From Neobacillus sp. SuZ13 (GTDB taxonomy: Bacteria > Bacillota > Bacilli > Bacillales > Cytobacillaceae): a stretch of 64,000 bases of DNA. The notes beneath the pieces are model-generated. The model saw nothing but the letters and a program-made list of their open reading frames with translations. It had not been told where the DNA came from and did no database searches. Below are positions 52,523-61,540 of this stretch, in pieces (position 1 is the first letter of the stretch; every line of letters starts with the position of its first letter). Position numbers and translations under genes: made by a program. Where the stretch lies: NCBI RefSeq assembly GCF_030123365.1, contig NZ_CP126107.1, positions 1,969,501-2,033,500 on the forward strand. Direction: 5' to 3'.

Positions 52523-53023
52523 ATGCAAATGTCTGTAATTTCACTGGAAAAGCAGGTATTAGGAGTACTGGATGAAGTGAAAGATCCTGAAATCGATACA
52601 GTGAGTATTATCGACCTAGGTATGGTAGAGGAAGTAATGGCCGAAAACGGTGTAGTTGAAATAAAAATCCTGCCAACCTTTTTAGGCTGCCCGGCACTTA
52701 GCATTATAAAGAATAATATCGAAAAGGCAGTTAATGCCATAGAGGAAGTACAAAAGGTTGAGGTGAAATTTATTAACCACCCGCCCTGGACGTCCGACCG
52801 TATATCTGAAAAAGGGAGACAAGGGCTAAAGGCATTCGGAATTGCTCCTCCACCTCGTTTTCTGGACAGTGACGGATCGTGGCATGTTGACTGCCCGTAT
52901 TGCGGTTCCACCTATGTGACCATGGACAATATCTTTGGACCAACGGCTTGCAGAAGTATTTTGTATTGTAAAAGTTGTAAAAACCCTTTTGAAGCAATGA
53001 AACCGATTTCAACTTTAATGTAA
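52523..53023 (+). CDS. paaD: PaaD, Fe-S/di-iron assembly factor for the epoxidase
   Basis: 166 residues. The N-terminal MIP18/DUF59 domain has VKDPEIDTVSIIDLGMV and PTFLGCPALS, and the C-terminal zinc domain has CPYCGS...CRSILYCKSCKNPFEAMKP. PaaD matures the epoxidase cluster. ATG 52523 follows AAGAGGTG; the GTG at 52517 lies inside that site. Confidence 0.9.
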   Translation: MQMSVISLEKQVLGVLDEVKDPEIDTVSIIDLGMVEEVMAENGVVEIKILPTFLGCPALSIIKNNIEKAVNAIEEVQKVEVKFINHPPWTSDRISEKGRQGLKAFGIAPPPRFLDSDGSWHVDCPYCGSTYVTMDNIFGPTACRSILYCKSCKNPFEAMKPISTLM

Positions 53024-53050
53024 ATAAAGAGAATGTGAGGAGAAACGATT

Positions 53051-53353
53051 ATGGCAAAACTAATTGCATTATATAAACAACCAGAAGACAAGGCTGCATT
53101 TGATGAACATTATTTTAACGTGCACGTACCGATTACAGAAAAAATTCCTGGCCTTCGTGAAATGAAAGTAACAAAGTTTACAGGAACGCCAATGGGCGGA
53201 GAAGCTCCTTATTATTTAATGTGCGAGATGCGTTATGACAGCCATGAGGATTTACAAAATGGCTTACGCTCTGAGGAAGGAAAAGCCTCCGGAAAAGACC
53301 TTATGAAATTTGCCGGCAAGCTGGTTACTTTGGTTATTGGGGAAGACGATTAA
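53051..53353 (+). CDS. EthD-family ferredoxin-like protein in the paa operon
   Basis: 100 residues with the EthD dimeric alpha/beta-barrel pattern: LIALYKQPEDKAAFDEHYFNVHVPI and EAPYYLMCEMRY. EthD proteins assist or belong to oxygenase systems but their chemistry is often unknown. Its stop overlaps the paaF start (TAATG), so it is clearly part of the operon. It replaces paaE in the usual gene order. Confidence 0.75.
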   Translation: MAKLIALYKQPEDKAAFDEHYFNVHVPITEKIPGLREMKVTKFTGTPMGGEAPYYLMCEMRYDSHEDLQNGLRSEEGKASGKDLMKFAGKLVTLVIGEDD

Positions 53354-54129
53354 TGAAAGCGTTTGAATTTATTGAAGCTTCACATCTGGACGGTGTAGCG
53401 CTTATTGAGCTAAACAGACCAGCACAATATAATGCATTGAACCGAAAAATGGTCCGTGAAATTTTGGATGCGATAGAAGCCCTTGATCGAGATGATGAAG
53501 TGAGGGTGATCGTGATTACAGGTAAAGGGCGTGCGTTTTCAGCCGGTGCAGATATTGATGAGATGGCAGGGGATGATCCGGTCCAGTTGGAGTTATTAAA
53601 TCAATTCGCAGATTGGGACCGTTTATCGTTAATCAAAAAGCCTATCATTGGTGCGGTAAAAGGATTTGTTTTTGGCGGGGGATTTGAGTTGGCCCTGTGC
53701 TGTGATTTATTAATTGCAGCCAATAGTACGGAATTTTCATTCCCGGAAGTGAACCTTGGAGTCATGCCGGGAGCTGGCGGTACCCAGCGTTTAACAAAAA
53801 TTGTCGGCAGGACGAAAGCGTTAGAATGGCTATGGAGCGGCACTAGAATCACAACAGAAACGGCCCTGCACCATGGACTCATTAATCGTGTCGTTTCTCC
53901 TGAATTATTAATGGAAGAAACGATGAAAACAGCTAGATTTATCGCAAACCAAGCACCGCTTTCGATTCGTTTAATTAAAGACGCTGTCAATAAAGCAGTC
54001 GATTATTCGCTTTATGAGGGGATGCAATACGAACGGAAAAATTTCTATTTATTGTTTGCATCAGAGGATCAAAAAGAAGGTATGAGCGCATTTATCGAAA
54101 AACGGAAGCCAGAATATAAAGGGAGATAA
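53353..54129 (+). CDS. paaF: Enoyl-CoA hydratase (PaaF-like)
   Basis: 258-residue crotonase-fold enzyme. GRAFSAGADIDEM is the oxyanion-hole block, and GFVFGGGFELALCCDLLIAA and EVNLGVMPGAGGTQRL carry the two catalytic glutamates of a hydratase. PaaF hydrates 2,3-dehydroadipyl-CoA late in the pathway. Confidence 0.82.
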   Translation: MKAFEFIEASHLDGVALIELNRPAQYNALNRKMVREILDAIEALDRDDEVRVIVITGKGRAFSAGADIDEMAGDDPVQLELLNQFADWDRLSLIKKPIIGAVKGFVFGGGFELALCCDLLIAANSTEFSFPEVNLGVMPGAGGTQRLTKIVGRTKALEWLWSGTRITTETALHHGLINRVVSPELLMEETMKTARFIANQAPLSIRLIKDAVNKAVDYSLYEGMQYERKNFYLLFASEDQKEGMSAFIEKRKPEYKGR

Positions 54130-54133
54130 CCAT

Positions 54134-54907
54134 ATGTATGAAACGATTTTCTATTCTGTCGAAAACGGTGTAGCGCGGATTAAGTTAAATAGACCCAATA
54201 CATTAAATGCGTTCGTGGGCCTAATGAATAAGGAAATAACGAAAGCGATTAAAGCCGCTTCCTCTTCTGAAGAGGTCCGCTGCATCGTCATTACCGGAGA
54301 GGGACGGGGTTTTTGCTCTGGCCAGGATTTGTCGGAAGTGGATGAAAATATGGACCATGGCCAAGTCTTAAGGGAGAAATACGGCCCGATGATCAAGCAA
54401 ATTTATCAATGTGAGAAGCCAATTATTGCAGCAGTCAACGGGGTTGCTGCCGGTGCAGGCTTTAGTCTTGCTCTTGCGTGTGATTTTCGCCTTTTATCAG
54501 ACCGTGCCAGCTTTTTAAATGCCTTTATCCACATTGGTTTAATCCCTGATTCAGGAAATAGCTATTTTCTTACAAGATTAGTAGGAGAAGCAAAAGCATT
54601 AGAAATATCGGTGTTAGGTGAAAAAATACCTGCGGACCAGGCTTTGGCACTGGGACTAGCGACAAAAGTGGTTTCGTCCGATAATTGGGACTCTGAAGTG
54701 AATCAGTTTGCGGAGCGAATTGCTGCCTTACCAACCAAAGCAGTTGGTTTAATCAAACGGACGATTAAAGCTGCCGGAGAACTAACTTTCACCGACTATT
54801 TAGAAGAAGAAGCCCAAGGGCAACGAATTGCTGGTTTAACAAAAGATCACCGTGAAGGTGTTCAAGCATTCATGGAAAAAAGAAAACCAACTTATATAGG
54901 CAAATAA
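54134..54907 (+). CDS. paaG: Ring-1,2-epoxyphenylacetyl-CoA isomerase (PaaG-like)
   Basis: 257-residue crotonase. GEGRGFCSGQDLSEV and GAGFSLALACDFRLLSD are typical of PaaG. At FIHIGLIPDSGNSYFLTRLVG the usual second catalytic Glu is Asp (PDSG), matching the isomerase that turns the epoxide into the oxepin. Confidence 0.85.
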   Translation: MYETIFYSVENGVARIKLNRPNTLNAFVGLMNKEITKAIKAASSSEEVRCIVITGEGRGFCSGQDLSEVDENMDHGQVLREKYGPMIKQIYQCEKPIIAAVNGVAAGAGFSLALACDFRLLSDRASFLNAFIHIGLIPDSGNSYFLTRLVGEAKALEISVLGEKIPADQALALGLATKVVSSDNWDSEVNQFAERIAALPTKAVGLIKRTIKAAGELTFTDYLEEEAQGQRIAGLTKDHREGVQAFMEKRKPTYIGK

Positions 54908-54922
54908 GAGGAGGATAACGAG

Positions 54923-56434
54923 ATGTCAACACAACAACTAACGGAAGCAGTTTCATTAAAAAGAGACTATTTTCACCTCATCATTAACGGTGAAAAAGTA
55001 GAAAGCTCAAACGGACAAACAATTAAAACCTATAATCCTGCTACTGGGGAACTGGTTGCCGAAGTGGCAAAAGCTTCAAAGGAAGATACAGAAAAAGCGG
55101 TACAGGCTGCCCGTCAAGCATTTGATCATGGAAAATGGCGCAAATACCCAATTAACCGCCGTTCACAAGTTTTGAATAAAATTGCTGCAATTATGCGTTC
55201 CCGTTTTAATGAGATTGTAGAATTAGAGATTTTGGATACTGGTAAATCATTGGCTGCGGCTCAAGGCCAAGTAACCCAAGCTATTGAAGATTTTGAATTT
55301 TATGCGGCTGCCATTGTTGGCCATCGCGGTGTAGTGAACAATATGCCAGGCCAGTTTCATAATTTCACAGAAAAAGAGCCTGTTGGGGTTTGTGCGCAAA
55401 TCATTCCTTGGAACTATCCATTAATGATGGCTGCCTGGAAAATTGCTCCAGCTATTGCGGTTGGTTGTTCTGTAGTTGTAAAACCAGCAAGCTTAACTCC
55501 TCTTACTGCGATTATTCTTGGAGAAATCTGCTTAGAGGCAGGAGTTCCTGCCGGAGTAGTAAACATTGTTCCTGGATCAGGTTCAGAGGTTGGAAACTAC
55601 CTAGTTGAACATCCAAACGTAAATAAAGTGGCTTTCACCGGTTCTACGCCAATCGGAAAAGATATTATGGCAAAAGCATCCGAAACATTAAAGCGTGTCA
55701 CTCTTGAATTAGGCGGAAAGTCTCCTAATCTCGTGTTTGAAGATGCGGATATTGATGCTGCTGTTGATGGATCTCTTTTCGGTATCTTCTACAATTCAGG
55801 ACAATCCTGTGAAGCCCGTTCTCGTTTGTACGTACATGAAGATATTTACGATGAATTCGTGACTAAATTTGTTGAAAAAACTAAGAAGTTAGTCCTTGCA
55901 AATCCATTTGATAAAGGCACGCATGTTGGTGCAATCATTGACCAAGGACAAGTGGATGTTATTGATGGTTATGTAAAGTCAGCGATTGAAGAAGGAGCAG
56001 AGATTTTAGCCGGTGGGAAGCCAGCTATAGTTGAAGGCTTTGAAGGCGGATTTTGGTATGAGCCTACTGTCATTGCGAACGTTGACCATAATATGACCGT
56101 TGTAAAAGAAGAAATCTTTGGCCCTGTCGTCGTTATTATGAAATTTAAGGATGAAAAAGAAGCGATTATGCTTGCCAATGATACGGAATTCGGACTAGGT
56201 TCAGCAATTTGGTCAAAGGATGGTGCCCGTGCAACCCGTGTGGCGAAGCAAATCGAAGCAGGCATTGTAATGGTGAACTGCCCATTCTCTGCATTCCCTG
56301 GTACACCATTTGGCGGTTATAAACAATCTGGATTCGGCCGTGAACTTTGCATTGAAACACTTGACCTTTATACCGAAACAAAGAGCATTATTTCATACTT
56401 TGGAAGTCGTCCATTAAATCCACTAGGTGTTTAA
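54923..56434 (+). CDS. Aldehyde dehydrogenase of the paa operon (PaaZ dehydrogenase role?)
   Basis: 503 residues, ALDH fold only: IIPWNYPLMMAAWK, the LELGGKSPNLVF Glu motif, the catalytic Cys in NSGQSCEARS and GGYKQSGFGREL. PaaZ of E. coli has this domain fused to a MaoC hydratase that opens the oxepin ring; that second domain is absent here. It may oxidise the ring-opened semialdehyde with a separate ring hydrolase, or oxidise phenylacetaldehyde. The context supports the former. Confidence 0.8.
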   Translation: MSTQQLTEAVSLKRDYFHLIINGEKVESSNGQTIKTYNPATGELVAEVAKASKEDTEKAVQAARQAFDHGKWRKYPINRRSQVLNKIAAIMRSRFNEIVELEILDTGKSLAAAQGQVTQAIEDFEFYAAAIVGHRGVVNNMPGQFHNFTEKEPVGVCAQIIPWNYPLMMAAWKIAPAIAVGCSVVVKPASLTPLTAIILGEICLEAGVPAGVVNIVPGSGSEVGNYLVEHPNVNKVAFTGSTPIGKDIMAKASETLKRVTLELGGKSPNLVFEDADIDAAVDGSLFGIFYNSGQSCEARSRLYVHEDIYDEFVTKFVEKTKKLVLANPFDKGTHVGAIIDQGQVDVIDGYVKSAIEEGAEILAGGKPAIVEGFEGGFWYEPTVIANVDHNMTVVKEEIFGPVVVIMKFKDEKEAIMLANDTEFGLGSAIWSKDGARATRVAKQIEAGIVMVNCPFSAFPGTPFGGYKQSGFGRELCIETLDLYTETKSIISYFGSRPLNPLGV

Positions 56435-56444
56435 TATCCTACCC

Positions 56445-56475
56445 GTACGAATGAGACTTCTGGTCTCATTCGTAC
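56445..56475 (+). terminator. Intra-operon hairpin
   Basis: Perfect 13-bp stem GTACGAATGAGAC/GTCTCATTCGTAC followed by TTCTTT. Probably a partial terminator or stabiliser between the aldehyde dehydrogenase and paaH. Confidence 0.6.
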
Positions 56476-56502
56476 TTCTTTAATCAGGAAAAGGAGTGAT
56501 CG

Positions 56503-57375
56503 ATGATGAAGAGCATCGTTGTTGTTGGTTCCGGTGTAATGGGAAGAGGAATTGCTTATGTGTCTGCACTCGGGGGATTTTCCGTTGCATTGGTAGATGT
56601 GAATGAAAATGCGCTAAAAAGCGCCGAAGATGAGCTACATTCAATTTTTGCAAAAGGTCTTGCGAGAGGGAAAATTTCTGCTGAACTGGAGCAAATGGCA
56701 AAAGCAAACCTCTCCTTTGTTAGTGATTTACCGCAGGCTTGTTCTTCCGCCGATTTAATTATTGAAGCCGTGCCTGAAAAAGCTGAAATCAAAAAGCAAG
56801 TTTTTGAAACAATGGAGCAATATGCACCGGAACATTGTCTTTTTGCTACGAATACTTCTACAATGAGTCCAACTGAAATTGCTTCTTATGGAAAACGTGC
56901 GGAGCGGACCATTGCTATGCACTTCTTTAATCCAGTTCACAAAATGCCGCTTATTGAAATCGTTCGTGGCCTTGAAACGAGTGATGAAACGGCAGAAAAG
57001 ATTAAAAAAGTAGCTGAACGAATGGGAAAAGAAACCGTTGTAATCAATGAATTCCCGGGCTTCGTGACAAGCCGAATTAGCTGTTTAGTTGGAAATGAAG
57101 CCTTTTATATGCTTCAAGAAGGTCTCGGCACCCCTGAGGACATTGATAAAGCCATTAAATTAGGTTTGAATTTCCCAATGGGCCCATTTGAGCTGGTCGA
57201 CCTTGTCGGGTTGGATGCACGTTTGAATAACTTGAAATATTTACATGAAAAATTAGGTGAAAAATACCGTCCGGCACCATTGCTTGAACAATATGTTCGC
57301 GCAGGCAGACTAGGCCGGAAAACCGGAAAAGGTGTTTATGATTATACCAAAAGAGAAGAGTTGGTGAGAAAATGA
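56503..57375 (+). CDS. paaH: 3-hydroxyadipyl-CoA dehydrogenase
   Basis: 290 residues. The NAD motif VVGSGVMGRGIAYVSA, MHFFNPVHKMPLIEIVRG with the catalytic His, and NEFPGFVTSRI identify the 3-hydroxyacyl-CoA dehydrogenase family. PaaH oxidises 3-hydroxyadipyl-CoA. Either of two adjacent ATGs (56503, 56506) may be used behind AAAGGAGTG. It overlaps paaJ by 4 bp. Confidence 0.88.
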   Translation: MMKSIVVVGSGVMGRGIAYVSALGGFSVALVDVNENALKSAEDELHSIFAKGLARGKISAELEQMAKANLSFVSDLPQACSSADLIIEAVPEKAEIKKQVFETMEQYAPEHCLFATNTSTMSPTEIASYGKRAERTIAMHFFNPVHKMPLIEIVRGLETSDETAEKIKKVAERMGKETVVINEFPGFVTSRISCLVGNEAFYMLQEGLGTPEDIDKAIKLGLNFPMGPFELVDLVGLDARLNNLKYLHEKLGEKYRPAPLLEQYVRAGRLGRKTGKGVYDYTKREELVRK

Positions 57376-58577
57376 AAGAAGTAGTAATTGTCGATGCTGT
57401 TAGAACGCCAATTGGAAAATATAAGGGCGCTTTAAAAAGTGTTCGCCCAGATGATCTAGGTGCCATCGTGATTAAAGCTCTTCTTGATAGAAACCCAAAT
57501 CTTTCACCGGAACAAATTGAAGATGTCATTTTTGGTAATGCCAATCAAGCTGGGGAAGATAATCGAAATGTTGCCAGGATGTCGGCCTTGCTTGCCGGCT
57601 TACCGATTACTGTAGGTGGAACAACGATAAACCGGCTTTGCGGTTCTGGTTTGGATGCGGTGCTTTATGCAGCTAGATCGATTGCGGTAGGTGAAGGGGA
57701 TATTTATATTGCCGGAGGCACCGAAAGCATGACAAGAGCACCATACGTTATGGGCAAGCCTGAGGTTGATTTTCCAAGAGGTTCCATGGAACTTCAGGAT
57801 ACGACGATTGGCTGGCGCTTTACAAATAAAAAATTAGCAGAGATGTACGGGGCAGAATCCATGCCGCAAACAGCGGAAAACGTGGCAAAGCGCTATTCAA
57901 TCACTCGAGAAGAACAAGATGATTTTGCTCTTCGAAGTCAACAAAAAGCAAAAGCCGCAATGGAAAACGAACGTTTTGCCAATGAAATTGTTCCCGTCCG
58001 CTTTAAAGATCGTAAAGGGAACGAGGTAGTGATTTCTCAGGATGAGCATCCACGCCCAGATTCTTCCTTGGAAAATCTGGGAAAACTAAAACCTATATTT
58101 GAAGGCGGTACTGTCACGGCAGGAAACGCATCAGGTGTTAATGATGGTGCGTCTGCCTTATTATTAATGAGTGCTGAAAAAGCGAAGGAATTTGGATTTA
58201 AGCCCCTTGCAAAATATGTGGTGGGAGCAGTTGCGGGTCTTGAACCATCGGTAATGGGGCTTGGACCTATCTATGCTTCAAGAAAAGCCCTTACTAGAGC
58301 GAATTTATCAATTGATAAGATCGGCTTAGTGGAATTAAACGAAGCCTTTGCCTCTCAATCAATAGAATGTATGAGACAGCTGGAGCTTGATGCAGAGAAA
58401 GTAAATGTCAATGGTGGTGCCATTGCCTTCGGACATCCACTTGGTGCAAGTGGAGCCCGCATCTTAACTACACTTGTCCATGAGATGAAAAAGCAAAAGG
58501 TTCAATATGGCCTGGCAACGATGTGCATTGGCGTCGGTCAAGGGATTGCAGCGATTATAGAAAACATCGAAAATTAA
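57372..58577 (+). CDS. paaJ: 3-oxoadipyl-CoA/3-oxo-5,6-dehydrosuberyl-CoA thiolase
   Basis: 401-residue thiolase. The nucleophilic Cys is in [12 protein letters not shown], the second-half His in [15 protein letters not shown] and the last catalytic Cys in TMCIGVGQG. PaaJ cleaves both the C8 and C6 3-oxoacyl-CoA intermediates to acetyl-CoA and succinyl-CoA. A terminator follows directly. Confidence 0.9.
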   Translation: MKEVVIVDAVRTPIGKYKGALKSVRPDDLGAIVIKALLDRNPNLSPEQIEDVIFGNANQAGEDNRNVARMSALLAGLPITVGGTTINRLCGSGLDAVLYAARSIAVGEGDIYIAGGTESMTRAPYVMGKPEVDFPRGSMELQDTTIGWRFTNKKLAEMYGAESMPQTAENVAKRYSITREEQDDFALRSQQKAKAAMENERFANEIVPVRFKDRKGNEVVISQDEHPRPDSSLENLGKLKPIFEGGTVTAGNASGVNDGASALLLMSAEKAKEFGFKPLAKYVVGAVAGLEPSVMGLGPIYASRKALTRANLSIDKIGLVELNEAFASQSIECMRQLELDAEKVNVNGGAIAFGHPLGASGARILTTLVHEMKKQKVQYGLATMCIGVGQGIAAIIENIEN

Positions 58578-58584
58578 ACGTAAA

Positions 58585-58621
58585 AGCCCTTAAATAGCAT
58601 GACTATTAAGGGCTATTTTTC
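58585..58621 (+). terminator. Rho-independent terminator after paaJ
   Basis: AGCCCTTAA-TAG/CTA-TTAAGGGCT with one bulge, followed by ATTTTTC. Confidence 0.85.
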
Positions 58622-58644
58622 AAATTGGCTTGTTAAACGATATT

Positions 58645-58676
58645 GTTGATTTTTATACTCTGTAGCGGAAATCAAC
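58645..58676. repeat. Short derivative of the Bacillaceae intergenic repeat
   Basis: Ends GTTGATTT and AAATCAAC with GTAGCGG inside, matching both ends of the 47866-47996 element. It looks like an internal deletion of that repeat. Confidence 0.55.
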
Positions 58677-58721
58677 AGCCAAATTAAAAAGAGCTTTCAA
58701 ATTAAAGGAGCGGAATTGTTT

Positions 58722-59498
58722 ATGGTAAATGTGCTATATAAAGTAGAAAATCATATTGGATATGTTACTGTCAATCGTCCTGACGTTCTCAATTGTTTTA
58801 ATTATGAAACACTATTTGAACTTCAAGAAGTTGTGAATACTATTTCTTTAAGTCAAGATGTACACGTCGTTATTTTTACTGGAGCCGGTGAAAAGGCTTT
58901 TAGTGCTGGCGCAGATTTGAAGGAAAGAAAAACGTTAACGGAAACAGAAGTTAGAAGGAATGTAAAAGCGATTCGCGATGTGTTTAACAGCATTGCTTTA
59001 CTTCCACAGCCAACGATTGCTGCTGTTAATGGCTATGCACTTGGCGGAGGCTTCGAATGGCTGCTATCTTGTGATTTTGCCATTGCTGCTGAAGGAATCA
59101 CTTTAGGACTGACAGAAACTAGCTGGGCAATTATCCCTGGTGCAGGCGGTACGCAGCGTTTGCCAAGGTTAATCGGAGAGACGAAGGCAAAAGAATTAAT
59201 TTTCACAGCAAAAAAATTGACTGCAAAAGAAGCTCTTCATTTAGGGATTGTCCTGGAGGTAGTACAACGAAATCAGTTGATTCCGGCTTGCGAGGAATTT
59301 GCGTCAAAAATAATGAAAAATGGACCTGTAGCTATTCGGCAGGCGAAATATGCGATTACAAGAGGGCTTAACACAGACTTACAAACAGGGCTTGAAATTG
59401 AAGCAAAAGCATATGAAATAACGATTCCAACAGAAGATCGAATCGAAGCCTTAAATGCGTTTAGTGAAAAAAGAGTTCCCCATTTTTCTGGGAAATAG
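58722..59498 (+). CDS. Enoyl-CoA hydratase/isomerase family protein
   Basis: ~258-residue crotonase. It has AFSAGADLKERKTL, GYALGGGFEWLLSCDFAIAA and ETSWAIIPGAGGTQRLPRLIG, with hydratase-type glutamates except that the first appears as LTETSW. It is cut off from paaABCD-J by a terminator and followed by paaX. It may be the separate ring hydrolase or a methylglutaconyl-CoA-type hydratase. The start is ATG 58722; a TTG at 58716 is closer to AAAGGAGCGG and cannot be excluded. Confidence 0.75.
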   Translation: MVNVLYKVENHIGYVTVNRPDVLNCFNYETLFELQEVVNTISLSQDVHVVIFTGAGEKAFSAGADLKERKTLTETEVRRNVKAIRDVFNSIALLPQPTIAAVNGYALGGGFEWLLSCDFAIAAEGITLGLTETSWAIIPGAGGTQRLPRLIGETKAKELIFTAKKLTAKEALHLGIVLEVVQRNQLIPACEEFASKIMKNGPVAIRQAKYAITRGLNTDLQTGLEIEAKAYEITIPTEDRIEALNAFSEKRVPHFSGK

Positions 59499-59577
59499 AT
59501 TTGTTTTTGCTGAACTATATAATAATATTAACGCTCGTATAAAATTTGTGATATAAAAAGAAATGGGGGTGAAGATC

Positions 59578-60459
59578 TTGAGTGAAAATTCACGTTCAAT
59601 GATTTTTACAATATATGGTGATTATATTCACCATTATGGAAATAAAATTTGGATCGGCAGTTTAATACGTCTTTTAAAGGAATTCGGTCATAATGAGCAG
59701 GCGGCCCGGGTTGCTGTCTCCCGCATGATGAAGCAGGGATGGCTCCAATCTGAAAAGCGAGATAATCGCAGCTATTATTATCTGACGGATCAGGGGATAA
59801 GCCGTATAGAAGAAGCAGGGCATCGCATTTTTAAGCTTAATCCCAATGAATGGGATGGGAAATGGCGGGTCCTCATGTATTCCATTCCAGAAGAAAAAAG
59901 ACATATTCGCGATGAGCTTCGTCAAGAGTTATTGTGGAGCGGCTTTGGCAGTTTTTCTAATGCCTGTTGGATTTCTCCTAATAATTTAGAGAAAGAGGTT
60001 AAACTCCTCATTGAAAAATATGACATCAGTGAGTATGTCGACTTTTTCGTTTCTGAATATATAGGTCCAAAAGACAACCATTCTCTTGTGGAAAAAAGCT
60101 GGCCGTTAGAACAAGTCGTGGAAAAATACGAAGAATTTATTATCAAGTATAGCAAGCAGTTCATTGCCAATCAGGAGATTATTAATCGCGGCGAAATGTC
60201 GGATGCCGATTGTTTCGTTGAGCGGACAAAACTTATCCATGAATACCGAAAATTCTTGTTTATTGATCCAGGTCTTCCGAAGGAACTGCTGCCGGAAAAT
60301 TGGAATGGAACTCTAGCCGCTACATTATTTAACCAATATTATAAAGTTCTTGCTGAACCAGCTAGTCGCTTTTTCGAAAGCATTTTTCAAGAAAACAATG
60401 ATCTTTGCAAAAAAGATGACTCCTATGATGCCAAACAACATCCGTTTATGATTCAGTAA
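59578..60459 (+). CDS. paaX: PaaX-type transcriptional repressor
   Basis: 293 residues. An N-terminal winged HTH (RVAVSRMMKQGWL) follows the PaaX block IFTIYGDYIHHYG, and the C-terminal regulatory region includes DGKWRVLMYSIPEEKR and WSGFGSFSNACWISP. PaaX proteins are released from DNA by phenylacetyl-CoA. TTG 59578 behind GGGGGTG is the probable start. The upstream TTAACGCTCGTATAA partly resembles the paaA operator, suggesting autoregulation. Confidence 0.88.
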   Translation: MSENSRSMIFTIYGDYIHHYGNKIWIGSLIRLLKEFGHNEQAARVAVSRMMKQGWLQSEKRDNRSYYYLTDQGISRIEEAGHRIFKLNPNEWDGKWRVLMYSIPEEKRHIRDELRQELLWSGFGSFSNACWISPNNLEKEVKLLIEKYDISEYVDFFVSEYIGPKDNHSLVEKSWPLEQVVEKYEEFIIKYSKQFIANQEIINRGEMSDADCFVERTKLIHEYRKFLFIDPGLPKELLPENWNGTLAATLFNQYYKVLAEPASRFFESIFQENNDLCKKDDSYDAKQHPFMIQ

Positions 60460-60550
60460 GCAGCAAAGAAGCTTTTCCGGTTCCATGAGAAGAGCTGTTT
60501 GGTTGAAATTGAATCGGGTGAATTTCCTTTAGAAGAGGGGAGAAATTCGA

Positions 60551-61501
60551 GTGAAATATGTTACTGAGGTGCTTTCCATAAATTATCCGATAATTCAGGG
60601 CGGAATGGGGAATATAAGCAATTCACAGCTTACAGCCGCAGTTTCAAATGCTGGCGGGCTTGGGACCATTGGATGTGGAACCATGACCCCGGAGCAAGTC
60701 GAAACGATTATATTGGAAACAAAGGAAAAGACGGATAAACAATTTGCAATTAATATACCAATTAATGTAAGTCCATATACGGAAGAATTAATTCAACTGG
60801 TGATTAACTATCAAATCCCCATTGTGTCATTGTCTGCAGGAAATCCGGCGCCATATATTCCTCTTTTACATCAACATAATATTAAGGTCATTGTCATTGT
60901 CGCCGCCGTTAAACATGCGCAAAAGGCAGAAGAGGCCGGGGCCGATGTGTTGGTTGCGGAAGGCTTTGAAGCTGCAGGGATAAATTCAAATTTGGAGCTG
61001 ACAACCTTTACGCTCATTCCGCAAATCTGTAAACATGTTTCTATTCCGGTTCTGGCTGCAGGGGGAATTGGCGATGGACAGGGTTTGGCAGCAGCATTGA
61101 TGTTGGGGGCATCAGGAGTGCAGCTTGGGACACGGTTGATTGCCACAAAGGATGCCCCATTTCATGCGAACTATAAGCAAAGACTTATGGAGGCTGATGG
61201 TAATGAAACTGTTATTTTAGGCCGATCGCTTGGGCATGTTAGACGGGTGTTAAAATCACCTTATGCAAAACAAATTATCGAATTAGAACGCGCAGGTTTG
61301 TCAGAAGAACAATATCGTCATATGACATCCGAAGATTTTCATCTTATTGGTGCATTAAAAGGTGACGGTGAAAATGGCTTTATGAACAGTGGACAAGTTT
61401 CTGGGCTTATTGAAGATATTCCTTCAGTGCAAGAATTATTTGACAAAATGATGAGCGATGCACGAGCCGTCATGGAGGATCGCTTACGGTTTTTCACCTA
61501 G
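60551..61501 (+). CDS. Nitronate monooxygenase/FabK-like flavoprotein
   Basis: 316 residues, an FMN-binding barrel: YPIIQGGMGNISN start, SAGNP, VAEGFEAAG and AAGGIGDGQGLAAALMLGASGVQLGTRL. Members are nitronate monooxygenases or enoyl reductases (FabK). GTG 60551 follows GAGGGGAG. In many catabolic clusters such proteins have unproven roles, and here none can be assigned. Confidence 0.8.
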   Translation: MKYVTEVLSINYPIIQGGMGNISNSQLTAAVSNAGGLGTIGCGTMTPEQVETIILETKEKTDKQFAINIPINVSPYTEELIQLVINYQIPIVSLSAGNPAPYIPLLHQHNIKVIVIVAAVKHAQKAEEAGADVLVAEGFEAAGINSNLELTTFTLIPQICKHVSIPVLAAGGIGDGQGLAAALMLGASGVQLGTRLIATKDAPFHANYKQRLMEADGNETVILGRSLGHVRRVLKSPYAKQIIELERAGLSEEQYRHMTSEDFHLIGALKGDGENGFMNSGQVSGLIEDIPSVQELFDKMMSDARAVMEDRLRFFT

Positions 61502-61540
61502 TAGTTCAGAAGATCATTAACAGGTAAAGGAGGATTTGTA

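Noticed and set aside
52318-52911. 197-residue minus-strand open frame opposite paaC/paaD.
   Set aside because: It overlaps two well-supported paa genes and has no family motif; it is a shadow frame.
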